Positions 38,091-48,594 are shown, numbered from the stretch's first letter. The stretch is DNA of 64,000 bases from Sphingomonas kyeonggiensis (GCF_030812785.1 NZ_JAUSTJ010000002.1:930001-994000); one strand, 5' to 3'. Numbers and translations: made by a program. Notes: generated by a model not told the origin, from the letters alone.

Positions 38091-38163
38091 TCGCCCAGCT
38101 TGCCTCCCCCATCCCCGCATGTAACATTGTTGCGCAATCGCCACGAACCGGGGGAATCGCCGC

Positions 38164-39768
38164 ATGCATCGTCTCGTCCTGACCAGCCTTTTGCTCGCCA
38201 CTGCTGCCCCAGCCTGGGCACAGGACAAGCCCGAGCAGCCGGCGAAGAAGCAGGACTATCGCGAGCAGATGAAGGCGGAGGCCGAGGCGGCCTGGGCTCG
38301 CCCGCCGGTCGAGGAAGCCAGCGCGGTCAGCCATGGCAATGTGACGGTGGGCGGGCAGGCCATCGCCTATACCGCCACCGCCGGCACGCTCACCATCCGC
38401 GACGACGAGGGCAAGCCGACCGCCTCCTATTTCTACACCGCCTATACCCGCGACGGGGCGAGGGGCGCGCGCCCGGTCACCTTCTTCTACAATGGCGGCC
38501 CGGGCTCGCCGACGATCTGGCTGCACATGGGCAGCTTCGCGCCGGTGCGCGTGACCACCGCCAATCCCGAATATATCCGCCCCGCGCCCTATGGCTTCGG
38601 GCCCAATCCCGATTCGCTGATCGACAAGACCGACATGGTGTTCATCGACGCGATCGGCGCCGGCTGGTCGCGGCCGCTCGGCGACAAGACCGGCAAGGAC
38701 TTCTGGGGCGTCGACCAGGACGCCGACGGCTTTTCCCGGGCGATCCTGCGCTACACCAGCAAGTTCAACCGCTGGGCCTCGCCCAAATTCCTGTTCGGCG
38801 AGAGCTATGGCACGCTGCGCAACCCGGTGGTCGCCGCCAAGCTGGAGGCCGCCGGTCTCAGCCTGAACGGCATGGTCCAGTTCTCGACGATCATGAACTA
38901 TGGCGTGCGTCAGCCGGGCTACGACCAGAATTACCTCACCCTGTTCCCGACCATGGCGGCAACCGCCTGGTATCATAACCGGCTGCAGAACCGCCCGGCG
39001 GACCTGCGCGCCTTCCTCGACGAGGTCCGCGGCTTCACCAGCGGCGCCTATGCCGCGGCGCTGGCCAAGGGGTCGACGATCTCGCCCGAGGAAAAGGCCG
39101 CGGTCGCGAAGAAGATGGCCGAATATACCGGCATCGGCGAGGCCTATATCCTGCGCGCCGACCTGCGCCTCACCCTGCCGCGATTCCAGACCGAGCTGCT
39201 GCGCGATCGGCGCCTGGCGGTGGGCCGGCTCGATTCGCGCTATCTGCTCAACGTCACCGATGCCAATGCCGACAGCCCCGAGGACGATCCCGCTTCGACC
39301 GCGGTGTCGGGCGCCTTCGTCGCGACGTTCCAGGACTATGCGACCCGCGTGCTCGGCTACAAGACCGACATGCCCTATCGCATGACCGCGCGGGGCCCGG
39401 GCTTCGACTGGGACTGGAAGCACCGTGCGCCGGGCGACGGCACGCATCTGGCGCCCGACAGCGCCGTCGATCTCGCCTATACGATGCGCACCAATCCCTA
39501 TCTGAAGGTGCTGTTCATCAACGGCTATTATGATTTCGCCACGCCGTTCTACGGGGCGGAGTTCGACGTCAACCACATGCTGCTCGACCAGCAGCTCCAG
39601 AAGAACATCCGCTTCACTTACTATGACGCGGGGCACATGGTGTATCTGAACCCGGCCACGATGCCCGAGATGCACCGCGACCTTTCGACCTGGTATGACG
39701 ACGCGCTGCGCGCCGCGGCCTCGAGCAGCCTGCCGGCCCGTCCGGAGGCGAAGGCCGGCAAGAACTGA
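38164..39768 (+). CDS. S10-family serine carboxypeptidase-like secreted peptidase
   Basis: A 534-residue protein with a signal peptide (LVLTSLLLATAAPAWAQD). The S10 fold is indicated by FFYNGGPGSPTIWLHMG, FIDAIGAGWSRPLGD and the nucleophile Ser in FGESYGTLR, with the Asp in FINGYYDFATP and the His in YYDAGHMVYL. The usual GESYAG is GESYGT here, as in bacterial members. It would remove C-terminal residues from peptides in the periplasm. No operon partner; it lies between two copies of the CTCCCTCTCCC repeat. Confidence 0.92.
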   Translation: MHRLVLTSLLLATAAPAWAQDKPEQPAKKQDYREQMKAEAEAAWARPPVEEASAVSHGNVTVGGQAIAYTATAGTLTIRDDEGKPTASYFYTAYTRDGARGARPVTFFYNGGPGSPTIWLHMGSFAPVRVTTANPEYIRPAPYGFGPNPDSLIDKTDMVFIDAIGAGWSRPLGDKTGKDFWGVDQDADGFSRAILRYTSKFNRWASPKFLFGESYGTLRNPVVAAKLEAAGLSLNGMVQFSTIMNYGVRQPGYDQNYLTLFPTMAATAWYHNRLQNRPADLRAFLDEVRGFTSGAYAAALAKGSTISPEEKAAVAKKMAEYTGIGEAYILRADLRLTLPRFQTELLRDRRLAVGRLDSRYLLNVTDANADSPEDDPASTAVSGAFVATFQDYATRVLGYKTDMPYRMTARGPGFDWDWKHRAPGDGTHLAPDSAVDLAYTMRTNPYLKVLFINGYYDFATPFYGAEFDVNHMLLDQQLQKNIRFTYYDAGHMVYLNPATMPEMHRDLSTWYDDALRAAASSSLPARPEAKAGKN

Positions 39769-39789
39769 CGCGCCCGCTTGGCTGGGGCC

Positions 39790-40257
39790 TCAGGCGAAGC
39801 CTTCGCCGGGCTGCAGCCCCATCTTCCCGTGATGGTGGACCGCGATCCCGTTGAGGAAGCTGTTCGCGATCATCCGCGCGCGTTCATGGACATGCTCGGC
39901 GGCATCGCCGCCGCCGATCTCGGCCAGCGTCGCGGCGAACAGGTCGAGCCAGCGCGCGAACATCGGCTTGTCGAGCCCCGGTATGCCGAGATGGAGCGGC
40001 ATCGGCCGCCCGAGATACTCGCCGCTGCTGAACAGCACCGAGCGCCAGAAGCGCTTCATCTGGTCGAGATGCGGGCCCCAGTCCTTGATCCGCTCGCCAA
40101 AGACCGGGCCGAGCACCGGATCGGCCTGGATCCGCCCATAGAAGCGCTCGACCAGCTCGGAGACGAAGGCATCGTCGATCCCCATCTCGGCCGCCGCCTG
40201 GCGCTTCTCCTTGCGCATCGCGGTGGCGTGGGGGGAGGGGGTACCGGTCTTTTCCAT
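39790..40257 (-). CDS. Group 3 truncated hemoglobin-like protein
   Basis: A 155-residue protein whose core (FVSELVERFYGRIQADPVLGPVF, then WGPHLDQMKRFWRSVLFSSGEYLGRP and MPLHLGIPGLDKPMFARWLDLF) matches the group 3 (P-class) truncated globins, including the heme-binding His in LHLG. Role in this class is unclear; oxygen or nitric-oxide chemistry is usual for the fold. The ATG at 40257 is used; residues before the core (PSPHATAMRKEKRQ) are variable. It is convergent with the S10 gene. Confidence 0.88.
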   Translation of the reverse strand: MEKTGTPSPHATAMRKEKRQAAAEMGIDDAFVSELVERFYGRIQADPVLGPVFGERIKDWGPHLDQMKRFWRSVLFSSGEYLGRPMPLHLGIPGLDKPMFARWLDLFAATLAEIGGGDAAEHVHERARMIANSFLNGIAVHHHGKMGLQPGEGFA

Positions 40258-40320
40258 GGCGGGTATTTGGGGTGGGTGGCGCGCGATGGAAATGGGACAT
40301 TCGGTCCCAGCGAGACCCCC

Positions 40321-40450
40321 GCTCCCTTTGGGAGCGGGGAGGGGCCCGCGAGGCGAAGCCGAGTGGGAGGGGTGAGGGCAGAATTGCCTCTCGACCCTCA
40401 CCCTTCCGCCGACTGCGTCGGCTCCCTCCCTCTCCCAACGGGAGAGGGAA
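40321..40450. repeat. Dispersed palindromic repeat, CTCCCTCTCCC family (copy 2)
   Basis: Lies between the globin and eda genes. The right half (40391-40450) nearly matches the right half of copy 1, with CGACTGCGTCGG and CTCCCTCTCCCAACGGGAGA. The left half begins GCTCCCTTTGGGAGCGGGG. Non-coding. Confidence 0.8.
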
Positions 40451-40457
40451 TTAGGAA

Positions 40458-41066
40458 TTACCGCCCCAGCGAAGCCGCCTCACGCGCCAGTGCCTCGACC
40501 TGCTCGTAGCTCGCGCCCTTCGGCGTGACCCACGACCCGCCGACGCACAGGATCGGGTCGAACGCCAGCCATTCCGGCGCGGTCGCCGCGGAAATCCCGC
40601 CGGTCGGGCAGAACTTGCACTGGTAGAAGGGCGCGGCGAGCGCCTTCAGCGCCTTGAGGCCGCCCGAGGTCTCGGCCGGGAAGAACTTGAAGTGGGTGAG
40701 GCCCAGGTCGAGCCCGCGCATGATGTCGCCGGCATTGGCGACGCCCGGCAGGTATGGCACGCCGCTGCGGGTGATCGCATCGCCCAGGCGATCGGTCAGG
40801 CCCGGCGAGACGATGAACTCGGCATCGGCCTTCATCACCTGCTCGAACTGCTCGGTGTTGACCACCGTGCCGGCGCCGACGATCGCGCCCTCGACCTTCT
40901 TCATCTCGGCAATGGCTTCGAGCGCCGCGCCGGTGCGCAAGGTCACCTCGAGCACGCGCAGGCCGCCCTTCACCAGCGCCTCCGCCAGCGGACGGGCCGT
41001 GGCGGCGTCTTCGATCACGAGCACCGGGATCACCGGCGCGGTCTGCATGATGGCTTCGATATTCAA
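40458..41066 (-). CDS. eda: KDPG aldolase (2-dehydro-3-deoxyphosphogluconate aldolase)
   Basis: A 202-residue class I aldolase that splits KDPG into pyruvate and glyceraldehyde 3-phosphate. The Schiff-base Lys is in THFKFFPAE, the catalytic Glu in LEVTLRTGAA, and FCPTGGI is the phosphate site. The start is taken as TTG at 41066, overlapping the glk stop (TTGA) with CAGGAG 8 bases upstream; the ATG of IMQTAP six codons later is the alternative. Last gene of the Entner-Doudoroff operon. Confidence 0.95.
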   Translation of the reverse strand: MNIEAIMQTAPVIPVLVIEDAATARPLAEALVKGGLRVLEVTLRTGAALEAIAEMKKVEGAIVGAGTVVNTEQFEQVMKADAEFIVSPGLTDRLGDAITRSGVPYLPGVANAGDIMRGLDLGLTHFKFFPAETSGGLKALKALAAPFYQCKFCPTGGISAATAPEWLAFDPILCVGGSWVTPKGASYEQVEALAREAASLGR

Positions 41067-42031
41067 AGGGCGTGCTCCTGCGCGAATGCCGCGGCGGCGC
41101 CGTACAGGCCCGGCTGCGGGTGCGTGATGAGCTTCACCGGGATGGAAGACATCAGGCCCTGGAACCGGCCCTTGGCGACGAACCGCTGGCCGAAGCCCGA
41201 CTGCAACAGATGGTCCTTGAGTCGCAACCCCAGACCGCCCGCGATCACCACGCCCTTGGGGCCATGGCACAGCGCCAGGTCGCCGGCGACCGCGCCCAGG
41301 CTGAGGCAGAAGCGGTCGAGCGCGGCCACCGCCACCTCGTCCTTGCCTTCCAGCGCCAGCGCCCAGATCGCCTTGTCGTCGAGCCGGTGGACCGGCTTGC
41401 CCTCGAGCTCGGCCAGCGTCTCGTAGAGCGAGACGATCGCCGGCCCGGCCACCACGCGCTCCTTGGAGACGCGGGTATAGGTCTTGCGCAGCCGCTTCAC
41501 GAGTGCGTCCTCGATCGGGTCGAGCGGCGCGAAGTCGCTATGGCCGCCTTCGGTGGCGATCACGTCATATCCGGCGCGGTGGCGGAACACCTGCGCCACG
41601 CCCAGGCCGGTGCCGGGGCCGCATACGGTGATCGCGCCCTTTTCGGGCAGCGCCTCGTCCGGCCCGCACAGATGGAGGAAATGTTCCGGGCCCATCTGGG
41701 CGACGGCATGGCCGATCGCCTCGAAATCATTGACCACCGTCCAGGTGTCGGCGCCCAGCCGGTCGGGGATCAGCGCGGGGCGGATGATCCAGGGATTGTT
41801 GGTGAGCTTGATGATCTCGCCGCCCACCGGCGAGGCCACCGCCAGCGCCGCCGCCTTGGGCAGCGGCCGGCCGAGTTCCTCGCCATAAGCCTGCCAGGCG
41901 AGCTGCAGGCTGGGATGCTCGGCGACCTTCTGGGTCATCGGCTCGCTGATCGAGACGACGCGGCCTTCCGCTACCTCGGCAACGGCAAAGCGGGCATGCG
42001 TGCCCCCGATATCGACCGCGACGACTTCCAT
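41063..42031 (-). CDS. glk: Glucokinase
   Basis: A 322-residue ROK-unrelated bacterial glucokinase (GlkA type). ATP motif DIGGTHARFAVAE at the N-terminus, GPGTGLGVAQVF in the middle, EGGHSDFAP as the sugar site and VIAGGLGLRL near the end. It phosphorylates glucose to feed zwf. It lies between edd and eda; its stop overlaps the eda start. Confidence 0.95.
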   Translation of the reverse strand: MEVVAVDIGGTHARFAVAEVAEGRVVSISEPMTQKVAEHPSLQLAWQAYGEELGRPLPKAAALAVASPVGGEIIKLTNNPWIIRPALIPDRLGADTWTVVNDFEAIGHAVAQMGPEHFLHLCGPDEALPEKGAITVCGPGTGLGVAQVFRHRAGYDVIATEGGHSDFAPLDPIEDALVKRLRKTYTRVSKERVVAGPAIVSLYETLAELEGKPVHRLDDKAIWALALEGKDEVAVAALDRFCLSLGAVAGDLALCHGPKGVVIAGGLGLRLKDHLLQSGFGQRFVAKGRFQGLMSSIPVKLITHPQPGLYGAAAAFAQEHAL

Positions 42032-42145
42032 TCGGGCTCCTGATCCTCTCGTCCGCCTGGGCCTGTCAACGTTGCCAGACCCGGCGTGGCCCTTCTTCCC
42101 GTGTGCGGCGCAGAAGTAAAGGGTAACCGTGATCCAGGGTCTTCT

Positions 42146-42259
42146 CCGTCATCCCCGCGAAAGCGGGGACCCATCTCCCGGGCTATCCTCCGCGAACTAC
42201 CGCGGTTGTCTGGCCTGGCACGTGCGCGAGATGGGCCCCCGCTTTCGCGGGGGTGACGG
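42146..42259. repeat. Palindromic repeat, CATCCCCGCGAAAGCGGGG type
   Basis: Long imperfect palindrome in the edd-glk gap. Arms CCGTCATCCCCGCGAAAGCG and CGCTTTCGCGGGGGTGACGG enclose about 75 bases with shorter internal arms (CCATCTC, GAGATGG). It would be transcribed within the operon mRNA and could form a stable hairpin between cistrons. Confidence 0.8.
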
Positions 42260-42268
42260 TCTTGGTTT

Positions 42269-44089
<1,821 letters not shown>

Positions 44090-44112
44090 ACGCTCATTCC
44101 ATTTGCACTACC

Positions 44113-44191
44113 GTTCCCCGGCGAAAGCCGGGGCCCAGGGTTTCTCGGCTGAATCGCTTGTGACCCTGGGCCCCGGCTTTCGCCGGGGAAC
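44113..44191. repeat. Palindromic repeat in the pgl-edd gap
   Basis: Nearly perfect inverted repeat: GTTCCCCGGCGAAAGCCGGG on the left and CCCGGCTTTCGCCGGGGAAC on the right, with further inner arms CCCAGGGT/ACCCTGGG and a 19-base centre. It fills most of the gap between two genes of one operon. Confidence 0.88.
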
Positions 44192-44202
44192 AGAAGAAAA
44201 TT

Positions 44203-44910
44203 CTACGCCGCCCAGTGGATATCCACCGGCAGCTCGACATCGGCGAGCACGCGGCCGACCGGATAGCTCGACGACGCGCCCTGCTCGATCGCCGCTTCCA
44301 GCACTTCCTTCTTGGCCTCGCCGGTGATCGCGATCATCAGCGCACGCGCCGTGATGATCGCCGAACGCGACAGGGTGACGCGGGCGACGGGAGCCTCAGG
44401 CGGCAGCGGATCGGGCATCACGCCCAGCGCGCGGCGCTCCTTGGGGCCGTTCAGCGCCTCGTCGAAATCGGGCCCCGGGAAGATCGAGGCGCAGTGCCCG
44501 TCACCGCCCACGCCGAGCAGGCAGAGGTCGAGCGGCCAGTGCACGTCCTGCAGCAGCGCGTCGGCCGAGCGTCCCGCCGCCTTGTAGTCCGGCGCCTTGT
44601 CCGAGACGAGCGGGATCACCCGCGCGCCCTTGGGGATGAAGATCTTGCCGATCGCCGTGACGTTCGACAGCGGATCGCCCAGCGGCACGATGCGGTCGTC
44701 GCCCGGAATGATCGTCACGCGCTTCCAGTCGATCTTCGCCTTGGCGAGCTTCTCGTAGATCGGCAGCGGGGTCTTGCCGCCGGCCAGCGCGATAACCGCC
44801 GCGCCGCGGGCGTCGATCGCGCTCTCGATGATGAAGCCGATATCGCCGGCGACGGCCTCGGCCATCTCGTCGGCGTCCTCATAGTCCCACCATTCGATTT
44901 CGGTCGTCAT
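44203..44910 (-). CDS. pgl: 6-phosphogluconolactonase
   Basis: A 235-residue DevB/SOL-type lactonase. Family landmarks are IALAGGKTPLPIYEKLA, TIIPGDDRIVPLGDPLSN and LLGVGGDGHCASIFPG with the catalytic His. It opens 6-phosphogluconolactone made by Zwf, giving the substrate of Edd. Second gene of the Entner-Doudoroff operon, flanked on both sides by palindromic repeats. Confidence 0.95.
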   Translation of the reverse strand: MTTEIEWWDYEDADEMAEAVAGDIGFIIESAIDARGAAVIALAGGKTPLPIYEKLAKAKIDWKRVTIIPGDDRIVPLGDPLSNVTAIGKIFIPKGARVIPLVSDKAPDYKAAGRSADALLQDVHWPLDLCLLGVGGDGHCASIFPGPDFDEALNGPKERRALGVMPDPLPPEAPVARVTLSRSAIITARALMIAITGEAKKEVLEAAIEQGASSSYPVGRVLADVELPVDIHWAA

Positions 44911-44929
44911 GTTCGTTCCTGCTTCTTTC

Positions 44930-45060
44930 TCCCTCTCCCGCTTTTGCGGGAGAGGGCAGGGGTGAGGGCACTTCTTCTTCTAACGCACCGCACAGCAAGG
45001 GAGGGCCCTCACCCTCCCGCCTTCGGCGGGCCCCTCCCTCTCCCGCGAAAGCGGGAGAGG
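44930..45060. repeat. Palindromic repeat, CTCCCTCTCCC family (copy 3), in the zwf-pgl gap
   Basis: Two hairpins (CTCTCCCGCTTTTGCGGGAG and CTCCCGCGAAAGCGGGAG) enclose inverted arms GGGTGAGGGC and GCCCTCACCC. Same general plan as copies 1 and 2, with different loop sequence. Confidence 0.8.
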
Positions 45061-45071
45061 TGTGCAGGGCC

Positions 45072-46529
45072 TTATTCGTTCCACGTCACCCCGTCGCGCT
45101 CGGTCAGCGCGATCGCGGCGCTCGGGCCCCAACTGCCCGAGGCATAGGGCTTGGGCTTCACCGCGGCCGTCTTCCAGCCTTCGCGGATCGCGTCGATCCA
45201 GGCCCATTGCGCCTCCACCTCGTCGCGGCGGACGAACAGCGTGGGGTCGCCTTCGATCAGGTCGAGAAACAGCCGCTCATAGGCGATGCGGCGGCGGGTG
45301 CCGGCGAACTCGTGCTCGAGGCTGAGGTTCAGCGGCACTTCCTTCAGCCGGATGCCGTCGCGGTCGAGGCCCGGCTCCTTCGCCATCACCAGCAGCTGGA
45401 TATATTCCTCGGGCTGCAGGCGGATCACCAGCACATTGGGCTTCAGCGCGCCGCCGCGCTCCTCGAAGATCGAGTGCGGCACCGGCTTGAAGGTGATCAC
45501 GATCTCGCTGCGGCGCTCGGCCAGGCGCTTGCCGGTGCGCAGGTAGAAGGGCACGCCGTGCCAGCGCCAATTGTCGACATGCGCCTTGATCGCGACGAAG
45601 GTCTCGGTGTCCGAGCTCTTCTCCAGGTCGGTGTCGTAGGACCGCACGATCTCGCCCTTCACCGCGCCGCCGCCATATTGGCCGGTCACGGTCAGGTTGG
45701 GCACGTCGTTGCCCGCGACCGGACGGAGCGAGCGCAGCACCTTCACCTTCTCGTCGCGGATCGCAGTGCCGTCGAAGCGGGCGGGGGGCTCCATCGCGAC
45801 CAGCGCGAGCAGCTGGAGCATGTGGTTCTGCACCATGTCGCGCAGCGCGCCGACATCGTCATAATAGCCGGCGCGGCCTTCCAGGCCCACCGTCTCGGAG
45901 ACGGTGATCTGGACATGCTCGATGCCCTGGGCGTTCCACACCGGCTCGAACAGCGAGTTGCCGAAGCGCAGCGCCAGGATGTTCTGCACCGTCTCCTTGC
46001 CGAGATAATGGTCGATCCGGAAGGTGCGGTCCTCCGGGAAGGCCTCGGCGACGATGTCGTTCACTTCGCGGCTCGACTTGAGGTCGACGCCCAGCGGCTT
46101 CTCCAGCCCGATGCGGACGTTCGATCCGGTCAGCCCCGCCGATTCGAGTCCCTTGATCGTCGGGCCGAACAGCGACGGCGCGGTCGACAGGAAGATCGCC
46201 AGCCCGCCCGAGATGTCGCCCAGCTTCTCGGCCAGCGCGGCGAAGCCCTCGGTCTTCGAGGCATCGAGCCGCTGGTAGAAGACGCGCTCCAGGAAGCTCC
46301 CGACAGCGCTGTCATCCTTACGGTCAGCGGGAAGGAAATGGTCGAGCGCATGGCGGGCGAATTCGCGGAACCCTGCATCGTCGTAATCGGAGCGCGCGGT
46401 GCAGGTGATGGTCAACCCGTCGGGCAGCAGCCCGTCCGCGTGCAGGCCATAGAGCGAAGGAAGCAGCATCCGCTGGGAAAGGTCGCCGGTGGCGCCGAAC
46501 AGGAGCAGTTTGCCCGCGGATTGTCGCAT
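45072..46529 (-). CDS. zwf: Glucose-6-phosphate dehydrogenase
   Basis: A 485-residue enzyme of normal length. FGATGDLSQR is the nucleotide motif, RIDHYLGKETVQNIL the active-site signature, and YYDDVGALRDMVQNHMLQLL is typical. It oxidises glucose 6-phosphate with NAD(P)+. The start at 46529 (MRQSAGKLLLFGATGD) fits the family; 14 extra residues upstream are open but unlikely. First gene of the operon; nothing that I can securely call an operator is visible upstream. Confidence 0.96.
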   Translation of the reverse strand: MRQSAGKLLLFGATGDLSQRMLLPSLYGLHADGLLPDGLTITCTARSDYDDAGFREFARHALDHFLPADRKDDSAVGSFLERVFYQRLDASKTEGFAALAEKLGDISGGLAIFLSTAPSLFGPTIKGLESAGLTGSNVRIGLEKPLGVDLKSSREVNDIVAEAFPEDRTFRIDHYLGKETVQNILALRFGNSLFEPVWNAQGIEHVQITVSETVGLEGRAGYYDDVGALRDMVQNHMLQLLALVAMEPPARFDGTAIRDEKVKVLRSLRPVAGNDVPNLTVTGQYGGGAVKGEIVRSYDTDLEKSSDTETFVAIKAHVDNWRWHGVPFYLRTGKRLAERRSEIVITFKPVPHSIFEERGGALKPNVLVIRLQPEEYIQLLVMAKEPGLDRDGIRLKEVPLNLSLEHEFAGTRRRIAYERLFLDLIEGDPTLFVRRDEVEAQWAWIDAIREGWKTAAVKPKPYASGSWGPSAAIALTERDGVTWNE

Positions 46530-46686
46530 GCTTTGCCTCGCTATCTTCGTTTCGGCCTCGCGAGACACCAATGGCGCGCAAAGATCAAGGCCGGGCGGCG
46601 GGTTCTAGATAGGGTAACCGGTGGCAGCGGCAAGCGAAGCGGCGGGAGATTATTCGAGCGGAGGGGCGAGGAGGAAGAAGGACGAG

Positions 46687-46894
46687 GTTCGCGCAGAGGC
46701 GCGGAGGACGCAGAGGGGTTGGTCCCAAGGACTCCTAGGCGCCTTGCCCCATAGCCGTCATCCCGGCGAAAGCCGGGATCTCGTGCGGCTCCTTCCCGCG
46801 CCGTCGCCTGAGATCCCGGCTTTCGCCGGGATGACGGTTTGAGGCACGGACTGAGCACGCGATTCCTCTGCGTCCTCCGCGCCTCTGCGCGAAC
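46687..46894. repeat. Nested compound palindromic element (copy A)
   Basis: Outer arms are a perfect 30-base inverted repeat at 46687-46716 and 46865-46894, built of GCGCAGAG, GCGCGGAG and GACGCAGAG. Inside lies a second palindrome at 46755-46837 with arms CATCCCGGCGAAAGCCGGGA and TCCCGGCTTTCGCCGGGATG. A tail CTCTTCTTCGTCGCG follows. The outer arm units match those of the GxxExxY unit at 33371-33818. Fills the argC-zwf gap. Confidence 0.92.
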
Positions 46895-46932
46895 AAACTC
46901 TTCTTCGTCGCGCCGTTGCGTCGTCGCGCGAA

Positions 46933-46961
46933 CAAAAAAGGCCGGACCCAAGGGCCCGGCC
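46933..46961 (-). terminator. Rho-independent terminator of argC
   Basis: On minus, GGCCGGGCCC and GGGTCCGGCC form a 10-base stem with a TT loop and G-T pairs, followed by TTTTTTG (46933-46939). It lies 29 bases after the argC stop. Confidence 0.85.
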
Positions 46962-46989
46962 TCCTCAAAACCCAGAACCGAACCGGCCC

Positions 46990-47931
46990 CTACAGCACCA
47001 GCCCCGCGGTCTGGTCGAACCCCGCCATGATGTTGAGGTTCTGCACCGCAGCGCCGGCAGCGCCCTTGCCGAGATTGTCGAGCGTCGCCACCAGCCGCGC
47101 CTGGCCGGTCTCGGCATTGCCGAAGACCCGCAGGGAAAGCCGGTCGGTGCCCGCATCTTCCTCGATGCTCACCGTCGCCACGTCGCCCGGCAGCACGCGG
47201 ACCAGCGGCGAATCCTTGTACGCCTCGCGCAGCGCGTTCTCGATCGCCTCGAGCGAGGGCCGGCGGGTAAAGGCGTGGAGGGGCAGGGGCACCTCGACCA
47301 GCATGCCGCGATAGGTCCGCACCACGGCGGGCTGGAAGATCGGCGGGTGCACGATGCGAGCGTGCTTGGTCATCTCGGGCACATGCTTGTGCGCGAGGCT
47401 GAGCCCATAGTTGCGGAACGCCGTCTCGGTATAGCCGGCCGCGCCCTGGTCCTCGAACTCGGCGATCATGCTCTTGCCGCCGCCCGAATAGCCCGAGACC
47501 GCGTTGACGCTCAGCGGATGGTCGTGCGGCACCAGCCCGGCACGGATCAGCGGGCGGACGAGTGCCAGGAAACCGGTCGGGTAGCAGCCGGGGTTGGAGA
47601 CGCGCGTCGCCTCGGCGATCTGCGCCGCCTGGCCGGGCTCCAGCTCGGGAAAGCCATAGGTCCAGCCATCGGCGACGCGGTGCGCGGTCGAGGCGTCGAT
47701 CACGCGGACCTTGGCCGCCTTGATCATGTCGACCGCCTCGCGCGCGGCGTCGTCGGGCAGGCACAGGATCACGAAGTCCGCCGAATTGAGCGCGTCCTCG
47801 CGCTTGGCCGGGTCCTTGCGGTCCTTGTCGTCCAGGATGATCTGCTCGATCCCGTCGCGGCCATCCAGCCGCTCGCGGATCTCCAGCCCGGTGGTGCCGA
47901 CGGCGCCGTCGATGAACACGCGAATCGTCAT
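46990..47931 (-). CDS. argC: N-acetyl-gamma-glutamyl-phosphate reductase (type 2)
   Basis: A 313-residue short-form AGPR. NADP motif is FIDGAVGTTGLEIRERL, and the catalytic Cys lies in SNPGCYPTGFLALV. HPPIFQPAV and the GYSGGGKSM loop fit the short class. It reduces N-acetylglutamyl phosphate in arginine synthesis. The start overlaps the SH3 gene stop (ATGA). A terminator follows, so argC ends the unit. Confidence 0.95.
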   Translation of the reverse strand: MTIRVFIDGAVGTTGLEIRERLDGRDGIEQIILDDKDRKDPAKREDALNSADFVILCLPDDAAREAVDMIKAAKVRVIDASTAHRVADGWTYGFPELEPGQAAQIAEATRVSNPGCYPTGFLALVRPLIRAGLVPHDHPLSVNAVSGYSGGGKSMIAEFEDQGAAGYTETAFRNYGLSLAHKHVPEMTKHARIVHPPIFQPAVVRTYRGMLVEVPLPLHAFTRRPSLEAIENALREAYKDSPLVRVLPGDVATVSIEEDAGTDRLSLRVFGNAETGQARLVATLDNLGKGAAGAAVQNLNIMAGFDQTAGLVL

Positions 47932-48311
47932 GCCGCGGGGCGCTCCAGGATCGAGGCGGGGACATAGCCGACCAGCTTCTGTCCGGGCGCGACGCCCCAG
48001 GCATGGTCGCCGGCCAGCTCGAGCACTTCGAACGAGTCGCCGCCCGCAAGCTGGGCGAGCGTTTCCGAATCGGATTTGGAGCCGGCGCGCAGGGGCACGG
48101 ACGAGGAGATCATGCGGAGCATAGGCGCCGCATAATGGGGTGCGAACACGCGATCCGCCAGACGTACGTCTGCCAGGTCACGACGAACCGCATCGACCCT
48201 GGGATCGATGGGAACCGAACGGCCCTTCAGCGCGAAACGCTTACGCGCTGGCCCTGCGGGCGACTGGTTCGGCGATGTGCCCCCCAGTGAGGAAATGCCC
48301 GAATTCTGCAA
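47928..48311 (-). CDS. SH3-domain protein, looks like an NlpC/P60 N-terminal part without the catalytic domain
   Basis: The reliable part is the last ~100 residues: DPRVDAVRRDLADVRLADRV, FAPHYAAP, then an SH3-type domain (SSVPLRAGSKSDSETLAQLA ... GVAPGQKLVGYVPASIL). This order is familiar from the N-terminal half of sphingomonad C40 (NlpC/P60) cell-wall peptidases, but the protein ends right after the SH3 domain with no NlpC part. Start is uncertain: the frame is open to TTG 48311, inside marR; no ATG or GTG exists before FAPHY. It overlaps argC by 4 bases. Confidence 0.65.
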   Translation of the reverse strand: MQNSGISSLGGTSPNQSPAGPARKRFALKGRSVPIDPRVDAVRRDLADVRLADRVFAPHYAAPMLRMISSSVPLRAGSKSDSETLAQLAGGDSFEVLELAGDHAWGVAPGQKLVGYVPASILERPAA

Positions 48312-48594
48312 GAAACTCTGCCCCTTCCGCGGTCTTGGCGACGAAGATGTTCCGCTTGTCGGTGTCGTCGCGCTGGCGGCGCAGATAGCCGAGCGTGCCC
48401 AGTCTATTCAAGGCACGCGTGACGACGGGCTTCGATACGTTCAAAGCCCGGGCCAGGCCGCGTACGGTATGGGGGCCAGGTTCCAGATAGACGAGCATCA
48501 GCAAGGCCATCTGCCGGTTGGTCAGGTCCGGTTCTCCCGATCGCACATAGTCGATCAGCGTGTTCTTCCACGAAGAAAGCGAGCTGTCGGTCAT
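48241..48594 (-). CDS. MarR-family transcriptional regulator
   Basis: A 117-residue winged-helix regulator. The recognition region is TVRGLARALNVSKPVVTRALNRLGTLGYL, followed by the wing RRQRDDTDKRNIFVAKTAEG. Length is short for MarR, lacking part of the C-terminal dimer helix. ATG at 48594 is chosen; GTG three codons earlier is possible. It precedes the SH3 gene and argC and may regulate them or a distant target. Confidence 0.88.
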   Translation of the reverse strand: MTDSSLSSWKNTLIDYVRSGEPDLTNRQMALLMLVYLEPGPHTVRGLARALNVSKPVVTRALNRLGTLGYLRRQRDDTDKRNIFVAKTAEGAEFLAEFGHFLTGGHIAEPVARRASA

